DNA from: Bimastos eiseni
Lineage: Eukaryota; Annelida; Clitellata; Crassiclitellata; Lumbricidae
Direction: 5' to 3'
Length of the DNA: 64,000 nt
NCBI GenBank assembly: GCA_959347315.1
Contig: OY365807.1
Coordinates: 15,388,874 to 15,452,873 of the forward strand
The position numbers and the translations under genes are program-made. A model generated the notes under the pieces. The model saw nothing but the letters and a program-made list of their open reading frames with translations. It searched no databases and was not told the origin of the DNA. Each line of letters begins with the position of its first letter. Position 1 is the stretch's first letter. Positions 56,516 through 64,000 of the stretch are shown here, in pieces.

Positions 56516-57184
56516 TGCCGACATTTGTGGACTGATATCAACTGTGAAGAAAGCGGAGGTTCGTTCATGTAGGTCTATACATATACATCGAGTGTTTCTT
56601 TTTTGATCTGTGTTTATGCAAAGTCAAATGGACGTCAAGAGAGTGAGTCTTTTATTTATGAGATGTAGTGTAACTCTTCAGTTTCATCTGTACAAACATA
56701 GTTTTATACACTCGAACGGGTGTTGTGCAGATAACATCCGAATTTCAGAAGCAGTCGAAGTCCTTTGACGTGTAGCTTAGACCTTAGTTCGATTCAAAAG
56801 GCAGGCATTCATTGACATAAATATGGATTATTAATTGATCCTAAGACAGTTTAGTCCCTCGCCTTACAGGACCTCATAACCTTGCCAGCAGACTCAGTTG
56901 GGTCCCAGCAAGCACGACCCCTATTCTAATATGCATCCCTTATAGAGTCGGTATGAGTTCAACCTCATGCCCTCGGAGATACTGGCAGGGTCGTCATTGA
57001 CCTTTAAATAGTTTGGCGGTTGTCATTAAAGCCCTCTTTGTTTTTTCATTTTGTATCGACTTTCGTCTTTGCTTCTGTATCGTTGACGTAATAAAGGCCT
57101 CATTTTGAGTTATTCTTAGTCCTTCTAGTGTTTTTGAGGTCGTCGTATTTCTGCTGTTGACGGTTGGAGTCTTCACTATTTGGT

Positions 57185-57292
57185 CAGTGCCAAAGGTCAC
57201 ATGTTAGTGTCAAAGGTCACATGTTAGTGTCAAAGGTCACTAGTCAGTGTCAAAAGGTCACTTGTCAGTTTCAAAGGTCGCTTGATCGGTAA
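57185..57292 (+). repeat. 20-bp tandem repeat containing CAAAGGTCA
   Basis: Five units of about 20 bp, GTGTCAAAGGTCACATGTTA and variants. CAAAGGTCA starts at 57191, 57211 and 57231; AAAGGTCA lies at 57253 and CAAAGGTCG at 57272. AAAGGTCA resembles a monomeric nuclear-receptor half-site (ROR/SF1 type); no gene start is nearby. Confidence 0.85.
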
Positions 57293-57969
57293 CAGAAGCA
57301 CAACAGAAGCACTCAAGTCTTAATAGGATTTCATTGAAAAGGTTTCGAATTAATATCTGGCTTTTAATGGACCTTCCTGTTATGAATGATCGATCACTTG
57401 GTCCCATCCCAGCCACGTCACACAATACTTGCAAATGTGGTCAACCTCAACAGCGCAATATAAACTCATCGATATTCGAGCACAGACTGGCTAGCACCAT
57501 GACGCTTAGAATCAACAGAATAATTATGTATTCCTAAAATCATATTGATTTATTGATTGTTGTGATGCACTGAAGTTGTAACAGAATCTAAGGAACAATT
57601 GAACATAATCTAACGATGACCTTCATTACGTCAATAAGCAGAAAGAACAATCGACCGATCGAAACAGAATTAAAGACAAACATAGATCATTAATTAATTA
57701 TTAATCAAAGTTAACATCAGATCAGATTATTGTGTAGAAGTTATTAAATTTACTCTGCAGTCGCGTAATAAATCGGATCTTATTCATTTCTGAATATCAC
57801 GTCAAGGCAGCCGTAATTTGGGAAATTTTCTGATGAATATATCAACAACATATTATAATTATGAATAACAACAATTGCAGGAAGTACAATTGAACATACA
57901 TTCACTAGACAGTAAAATTTAATCCATAAATAAAATATTTAACACTTTCCGCATTATTTAACCCGTTTG
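57293..57969. other. Unassigned AT-rich sequence
   Basis: No gene or repeat recognised. Confidence 0.35.
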
Positions 57970-59003
57970 TAGGGGATGTGGGGGCAAGTTGGTTACGGGG
58001 TAAGTTGGTGTTTGCGCTATATAATTATAATGCATGGTAGGAAAGACGTCTAACAAGAAGTTTATCGACGAGCATGTCAAGCCTGATCTTTTGTTTAATG
58101 GCGGCCATGTGCTAGGGTGCTTTATTTTCGCTTGTTACTTAAAAGTAGGTCGTCCTATTTACTGCATAGAATATTTCGCTGTTATAAAATACCGTACATC
58201 ATAATCCACATAGATGCAACAATTATGGCAGATAGGTTATTTTGTTAAGCATTCATTGCGCTTTATTACTGGTATACCTTGTTTACCCAAATCACGTTGT
58301 GCAAACAGTGACCACGAGATTTTGTAGTGTGGACCTATTGGGGCAAGTTGGCGGGGTCAGCCAACTGGCACCACTATAGGCCTAAAGGTAATTATCGATG
58401 TGTCTAGCAATTATTACATTAAACTGATGTCATCGTAATAGTAAACTCGAAACTAGTATAACGACTACAAAAGCGGTGTCGCTGTAACCAGCTCAATCAC
58501 AAGCGCTTAATAAAAACAAAATCGACAGGCAGAGGTCAAGATCCAGAGAGCCAAGTCTGCAGCCAAGATGCAGTCAGACAGTGTATGGAGCCAATAAATG
58601 ACAATGCGATTTTTTAGAAATTGCCATTTTAATTGCGTAGTTTTTGTCTTACATCTTTATTAAGGTCAAATGCCTCTAATGGAAACGAATTTGACTAAAG
58701 CATAACGCATTCGCTGTTTCCGCTGTTAAAAAAATCAGTTTTATGCGTATGATTTGTATTGCCACCATCTTGCCTCAAGCAGCAACCAACTTGCCCCAGA
58801 GCAGGGGCAAGTTGGCTGACTTTCAGAATATTTTTGAGGTCGCTTTTGTAAACTTACAAAATAGTGTGATGCCTGAATTTGTGCTCGAGTGTACCCGCTA
58901 TTAATAGCTGTGTTTTGAGATAAAAATTATTATGCTAGCATTATTGTTGACGATCACGTGCGATAAAACTTATTTTTCAGCCACCTTACCCCCACCTGCC
59001 CTA
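57970..59003. mobile_element. DNA element with GGGGCAAGTTGG termini
   Basis: The left end (57970-58008) has GATGTGGGGGCAAGTTGG and GGGGTAAGTTGG. The right end (58981-59003, inverted) has GGGCAGGTGGGGGTAAGGTGG. The same motif occurs inside at about 58340 (GGGGCAAGTTGGC), inverted at about 58787 (CCAACTTGCCCC), and again at 58804. No coding remnant was seen in about 1 kb. It fits a non-autonomous DNA transposon of unknown superfamily. Confidence 0.6.
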
Positions 59004-61132
59004 AGACAATAATTATACTACGTATCGGCATTATAAGTTCCGTTCATTCGATTAATTTATCTTATAGATCAAGGGAAAGCAGGAAAGACTTGTACGAACA
59101 AAGGCAAAAAGTAGGCATCGTGTAACTACCATAGACAGTTAAAATTTCATCTATATCGGATACTTTTGATGCAATAAAGTGGCCATACTCACTAGAACGA
59201 CTGTTATATGTCAACGGTCACCAACTGATGTACATCCAAATGCTCAAGGAAATCAACCTAGGAAATTAAGTTGGCACCTTAAGACATCGAGTCAATTGAT
59301 TTGAAACACACACACACCATCAAATTAATGTCACAAAGTCAGCAAGTTTTGAGCAGATGTTTGCAGCCTAAATCTCTATGACGTCACATCGATGAGTCAT
59401 CGGGAATTGATTTGATGGTGCACAAATGCTGATGACTTGCTTGACTGCTTGTCATCATATCGAAGGCGACTAACTGAAGCGCTGCAAGCACGTGTCTCAG
59501 ATTGCGGGATCTAGATGCTAAGCATAGATGCCGCCTATGCAGTACTTTTTGGTACGTTCTCATTTTACCCCATTGTGAAATGTTAAGAGAACATGACGGA
59601 ATTCGCTCCCCGCAATTTTATCTCAATTGTTCCATAGAATAATGTATAATATTGGAAACCTTACACCGTGGTACTGAAATATCTGTTGAAATCAGGCGGA
59701 ATTGACACGCGCAATATATCTTCTGCGAGGTAGTGCAGACGGGAATGGTCGAATACCAGACTGGCAAACGGGACATACAATTATTAAGACAGCTATGATA
59801 TAATATCTATATTTCCTTGGAAATAGTGCAGTTTCGACATTCAAGTGGGAGTAGAGATACTCTGAAGGTCGACAGAATAAAATATGGCTTTGAGAAAGAG
59901 ACACTATAAATCAGTTCATCTGAAGACAGCATCACTGTTTTATGCGAATTCAAGTGTTGTTCTACAGGTGATTAGGATACATTCTGAATAAAAGAAATGA
60001 TAAAATAATGTTTGAGAAATCGCGAAGCAGTGTTTCAGCGTGATAGTCCTGTAAACTGTACGCAATGAGACTGAAGTTAGACTCTCACCAGAGGCACTCC
60101 TAACCTAATACATTAAGACCACGATCAATCAAACGTCTTCCTCTTCCAGCATTTGTGGTATAAGAGCTGTCGGGTAATTTGAGTTGTCATAATTAAACAT
60201 TAAAATTTAGGTAGCAGACTCGTGGCCTTAGAATTTCACAGAAGATAAAATTAGAATTGAGTGAGGCTAACTTCTCAAATATAATTTCAATTGTTAAACC
60301 TACCGACAACTGGCGACATTCATTAACCCCAAACTTACAATACAATGTGGGTGTCTGTAACTGTCGTAGTGTCAGGCTTGTTAATGAAAGTTAAAAAGTG
60401 GCTAGTTAGTTAGTAGTTATAGAAAACTTATTTCTTTCTAGGTAATACTCGTGGCTGTTGCAGACGAACCGGGATCGTGGGAATTAAATAATCTTGATCC
60501 AGCACCTTTTGCTAAAAGTCTGGCGTCGGTATTACGTCGGCGAGGGCGCGCTTCATCACGTGTACTCTCGCGTGCGAAACGACGCCCTTGTGTTGTGATA
60601 AGTCATAGGACGGCTTAGACAATGTACAACAATCTTCTGTATTAGCAGCCTCTACAATGCAATCGCAAATGGTGGGGAACGTAGAGTAATGGGTGATATA
60701 CTGGTGAGAAGATCAGTAGGAAGCGAGATCGATTTCCGATGCCCTCATCAGGTTGACTAGTCCTTCCATTCGCTATGTGGTCGCGTTGGTTTGATTGGAT
60801 GTTGAACGTTGTGGGAGCCTTGCCTATCCGGTGGACAGTGAAATTTTACACCCCTAATAATCTGTATCTTCCGTTCCTACAATACTTTTAATCATACTGC
60901 GCGGTCTGTCAGTTTGAGTGAAGATTATTGTTACTTTAGAAAATAGTTTATCGGTGATCAGTTACAATTTGATTAACAAGTAACGTCAATAGATTCATGC
61001 TCGTAAAGACCTCTTAAGATGACTAAAGATATGATGACGCTACGGTATCCGTGACTGTGAAGTCCCAGAGCATGTAGCGTCCGCCTCGCCAGGGTATGAG
61101 CGTGAGCCCATCCTGGCCACTACCGTCCGTTC
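59004..61132. other. Unassigned sequence
   Basis: No gene recognised. A single TGACGTCA lies next to TGAGTCAT near 59380-59400. The inverted words AATTGATTTGA...CCATCAAATTAAT and GAATTGATTTGATGGTG occur at 59290-59430. A (CA) stretch lies at 59307. Confidence 0.35.
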
Positions 61133-61179
61133 TTGACATACCTGGTGGATCCTTCATGTTTTTATTTTATTATTATTAT

Positions 61180-61191
61180 TATTATTATTAT

Positions 61192-61224
<33 letters not shown>

Positions 61225-61335
61225 CAGGTGGAGGAGTAGTAGTAGTAGGAGAAGCAGTAGTAGTAGTGGAAGTAGTAGCGGAAGTAATAATGATAGTAAT
61301 TATAATAATAATAATAGTAATAATAATAATAGCCT
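61180..61335 (+). repeat. (TTA)n, (AGT)n and (AAT)n trinucleotide cluster
   Basis: TTA units (61165-61191), AGT/AGG units (61191-61280) and AAT units (61283-61333) run in series and merge in frame with the coding remnant that follows. Confidence 0.95.
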
Positions 61336-61780
61336 CACACGCGCTGGTTTCCCAAACATTAAGGAACCCCCGGGACTCTCCAGAACGGACGGAAAACGCC
61401 CTGATGGTCTGACGCTGATCCCTTGGCGAAGAGGACGGAACCTGATATGGGATGCGACAGTGATTGACACCGTGGCTCCATCATATCTCCAAGCGACGTC
61501 ATCTTCGGTGGGGGCTGCAGCGGAGGTGGCTACCACCAGGAAGACCATCAAGTACAGCAAGTACAGCCAGCTCGCTGTCAGCTATCTCTTCATTCCATTG
61601 GCCTTTGAGACCATGGGCCCAGTCAATAACGAAGGAATAGACTTCATCAAAGACTTGGGTCGCCTTTTGACACATGTCACCAGAGACCCTAGAGAGACAA
61701 GCTACTTGTTCCAACGATTGTCAGTGTGCATCCAGCGCTTCAACGCAGTTGCCTTCAGAGGCTCTTTTGTGCAGCTGTAG
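61331..61780 (+). pseudogene. Retroelement-type C-terminal domain remnant (PDG...WD.TV)
   Basis: About 149 residues in one open frame: AGFPNIKEPPGLSRTDGKRP, then DGLTLIPWRRGRNLIWDATV and IDTVAPSYLQAT, an AAAEVATTRKTIKY segment, AFETMGPVNNEGIDFIKDLG, DPRETSYLFQRLSVCIQRFN and a stop at 61778. I recognise this as a domain that recurs at the C-terminus of many invertebrate retroelement-like proteins. The DGKRPDG...W-D-TV order resembles a PD-(D/E)xK endonuclease-like fold, though that fold is my inference. No reverse transcriptase accompanies it; the upstream part of the frame is only trinucleotide repeat. Confidence 0.65.
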
Positions 61781-61788
61781 TTTAACCA

Positions 61789-61792
<4 letters not shown>

Positions 61793-61868
<76 letters not shown>

Positions 61869-61905
61869 TAATAATATTAACAACAGTTATAATAAAAACA
61901 ATAAC

Positions 61906-61942
<37 letters not shown>

Positions 61943-61945
61943 TGA
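61793..61945 (+). repeat. (AAT)n microsatellite
   Basis: About 150 bp of AAT units with AAC interruptions, directly after the retroelement remnant. Confidence 0.97.
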
Positions 61946-62899
61946 TAATAATAAAAATAATAGTGATAATAATAATTAATATATTAATAGTAGGCCTATT
62001 AGTGCCAATCGTAATCTCTAGATTTTTACATCGGCCAGTAGCGACGTCGCGGGAACCATCCGCATTCACAAGCACTCTTAGCCTATCGTCAAACCAAGAC
62101 CGACAGGCGGGGGATGGTGTAGGAATCGGTTCCAGATGAAGATGCAAAGGAGCAAGAGAGGCAGACGGCCAGAGCAGTATTAACCCATGGCAGGGCACTT
62201 AGGCTTCGAACTTCCTTGGGCCACTTGAGACTTGACATCCCCAACGCCCTTCCCATGCAGTTGCCCCGTGAATTTCACACTCTCTTTTCTTACAAATTAT
62301 TAAAATAATAATTATTATGAATGAAGTAATAAGTGGATTAACAAAGAAAATAACATCATAATGTCAGACAACCTGATTAGAATGAAGCAAAGCAATACCA
62401 AAATACCGGTACTGTGGGCCTACTGTAAGGTTAAACATAAAATTTTACGCCTACTTATAATGGCCTATCTATCTACCTAAAACATTTTTTCTCGTTAATC
62501 TTTCTACAAACTGATCCAGAAGGTTTTCAAAATTTCTTTCTTTTTGGTACTTTCTTTGTACACCAGCTCATTTTCAAGACCAATTATGATCCTTCCTCGA
62601 AGTTCTCAGAAGTATCTCTTACATTGTAGAAACGACGCAGTAATAAGACCAAAATTAATAACGAACAGTTAATAACGACGTCGTTAGATGGCGGCACATG
62701 TTAACAATTGATTACATAGGCTCAGATGGGAAACAGAGTTATTTTATATTCTATTATGCTATAATGATATGTGACTTATTTATAAATTGCATTATATTGT
62801 ATACTTTCATATTTCGAAGTAACTTTTCTGTGAATGACCGAATTAAATAGTTATTACCGTTAGTAAGATTTCTCATTGAAAACTTTTTTTAGATGCCCA
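61946..62899. other. Unassigned sequence
   Basis: No gene recognised. The minus-strand peptide SWFDDRLRVLVNADGSRDVA (about 62030-62100) could be another retroelement scrap next to the remnant at 61331, but I cannot place it. Confidence 0.35.
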
Positions 62900-62906
62900 T
62901 ACACGC

Positions 62907-62914
62907 TATAAAAG
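62907..62914 (+). promoter_or_regulatory. TATA motif upstream of the U2-like RNA
   Basis: TATAAAAG lies 29 bp before the position equivalent to U2 nucleotide 1 (62936). The spacing suits a TATA element of a small-RNA or Pol II promoter. No proximal sequence element could be confirmed. Confidence 0.45.
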
Positions 62915-62935
62915 ACGCCTGGATACTAGGTAGCT

Positions 62936-63181
62936 AGAGCTTCTCGGCCTTTTGGCTAAGATCAAAGCGGTTACTTGTCAGCTTAATACCTGGTACGTAC
63001 ATTAACCACGGTTGCGTAAAGCTGATGTTACTGGCTCTCAGCCTAGGCTGGTGATCAGATAATCCCTGATCCGCTATCCCTGGTTTTAGTACGTTGTTGG
63101 CGTTGAGATGATGGGGAGAAGCTACGGTATCCTCCGGCTTCTCATTCTCCTCAGTGGTCCCCACTGAGGGAGAAATTAAAA
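62936..63181 (+). ncRNA. U2 snRNA-like RNA or U2-headed repeat (non-canonical)
   Basis: Bases 62939-62965 equal canonical U2 nucleotides 4-30 (GCTTCTCGGCC...AAGATCAA), covering stem-loop I. The branch-site recognition sequence GTAGTA is absent, replaced by AGCGGTTACTTG. Stem IIa follows as GTCAGCTTAATACCTGGTACG; its three changed positions leave a stem that can still pair, two as G.U. Beyond this the sequence departs from U2. There is no Sm site of the ATTTTTGG type, but three new hairpins appear: GATCAG/CTGATC (63053-63071), GAGAAGC/GCTTCTC (63116-63143) and CTCAGTGG/CCACTGAG (63150-63168), then an A-rich tail. It cannot be an ordinary U2. It may be a U2-derived SINE, a chimeric pseudogene or a new snRNA-like RNA. 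The 3' limit is a guess. Confidence 0.6.
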
Positions 63182-63231
63182 ACAAAAATAAAACAGTCTA
63201 GGCCTGCTACGTTTTAATTTCTCCCTCAGTG
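63162..63231. repeat. Perfect 20-bp inverted repeat with 30-nt loop
   Basis: CACTGAGGGAGAAATTAAAA (63162-63181) and its exact complement TTTTAATTTCTCCCTCAGTG (63212-63231) flank 30 bases. The left arm overlaps the last hairpin of the U2-like RNA, so CCACTGAG can pair either locally with 63150-63157 or with the distal arm. Confidence 0.95.
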
Positions 63232-63401
63232 TTGGTTCGTTACATTCCCTTCTGGGGAATCTTTGCAGAGTGGGTCTTCGGCTGTTTGCTAGGGTGCTCA
63301 AAGGGAGAAAGGCTAGAAGTTGAATGAAAACCTCCGATCAGCCAAAAAGCGCAAGTTACTACAAACAGAAGCTTGACAGGTAGTGTTAGACTGTAAGGCA
63401 G

Positions 63402-64000
63402 TGCTATCCAACACGCGGATCGCATGCGGCCCGTTGGTGGATTTTAAGTGGCCCGCTCGGGCTTGCAGAATTAGCAATTTTATGAAATGAAGTAAAGACA
63501 AGTCACTCGCCTTCATACTAGGCTCATCAACATGACGATAATCATTATAAACTGTCATTATGTCATTATCATCACTATCCTCAAAAATAATCACCATGAA
63601 CAGCGTCGTCGTACCTAGTTTATTTTGTTACGGGCGGTATATTACCAGTTTGCATTGCTACATCCAAATGGTAGACCTAGAGCTGATCCGGTTTCAGACC
63701 AAATGTCAGGTTCCTCATTAAATTTTAACCGCGCTTCGTAGGCTGTTGTAGGACAATGCCCCCAATTTACGCCCAAGAAACACATTCCTTAGTACTCAGA
63801 AATTTGCAAAGAAAAATTGGTTAGGGCGATGTCCATGACATCAGGATACAAAATCTGTAAGAATATTGACTTTATCTGCAGAAATAACAACGTTTCTCAG
63901 TTTCCCGATTTAAGAGGTTTTCGGGTTCCTGAGTCCCGTTTCCTCGATTAACCAATTAACAGCAAGGTCAGTAGTAGTAATAGTAGGGAGGAAGTAGTAG
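63402..64000 (+). mobile_element. Left end of a hAT-like element, running off the window
   Basis: The text CAGTGCTATCCAACACGCGG, then GCATGCGGCCCG and AGTGGCCCGC, is typical of the hAT terminus next to GCGGCCCGC-type subterminal sequence. No inverted partner is found before the window ends, so the element is either truncated or continues beyond 64000. The last bases include an (AGT)n stretch. Confidence 0.45.

Noticed and set aside
62936..63181. Functional spliceosomal U2 gene
   Set aside because: The branch-site recognition sequence and Sm site are missing and the 3' half does not match U2.

Overview
The window is metazoan nuclear DNA, AT-rich, with spliced genes, GT-AG introns, SINEs, LINEs, hAT and mariner elements, and many micro- and minisatellites. 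The heavy use of the octamer TAGGCCTA, the tRNA-type SINEs, the RTE-like and CR1/jockey-like LINE pieces and the gene families suggest a marine invertebrate. An echinoderm or hemichordate is my guess, but the species cannot be fixed from this sequence. A 200-base run of N (2302-2501) marks a scaffold join.

Three host genes can be supported. (1) At 2990-3597 (+) lies the last coding exon of a RASD (Dexras1/Rhes) type small GTPase, ending in the prenylation box CSLQ; its first exon is not visible. (2) At 9044-13769 (+) lies a three-exon secreted protein of 343 residues: signal peptide, PAN/apple-like domain, fibronectin-II-like module and a shortened fibrinogen-like C-terminal domain. (3) At 22401-53051 (-) lies a complete-looking three-exon class A peptide-type G-protein-coupled receptor of 492 residues, with introns of 21.6 kb and 7.6 kb. 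The splice phases join exactly, and the first intron falls in the ERY motif. Immediately upstream of its start codon are seven 39-bp units, five carrying a perfect TGACGTCA (CRE) palindrome.

The rest is mostly repeats. Region 5-8 kb: a GGACATTACC-type inverted-repeat element, a diverged duplication and a tRNA-SINE. Region 10.7-12 kb: a decayed hAT element in an intron of gene 2. Region 15.4-19.1 kb: two mariner relics, the larger one containing a MITE that itself contains a SINE. Region 20-53 kb: receptor introns holding two hAT MITEs with target duplications, a (CATA)n block, a CR1/jockey-like LINE end, an RTE-like LINE with broken frames (36.2-39.4 kb) and minisatellites. Region 53-62 kb: another hAT MITE, a foldback element, a GGGGCAAGTTGG element, and a retroelement-type domain lying between trinucleotide repeats.

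Near the right end (62.94 kb) is a sequence whose first 27 aligned bases match the 5' end of U2 snRNA. It has a TATA motif 29 bp upstream of the inferred start, and a row of new hairpins replaces the branch-site region and the rest of U2. This and the CRE array before the receptor are the two observations most worth a second look. Family names rest on motif recognition by eye; no database search was run.
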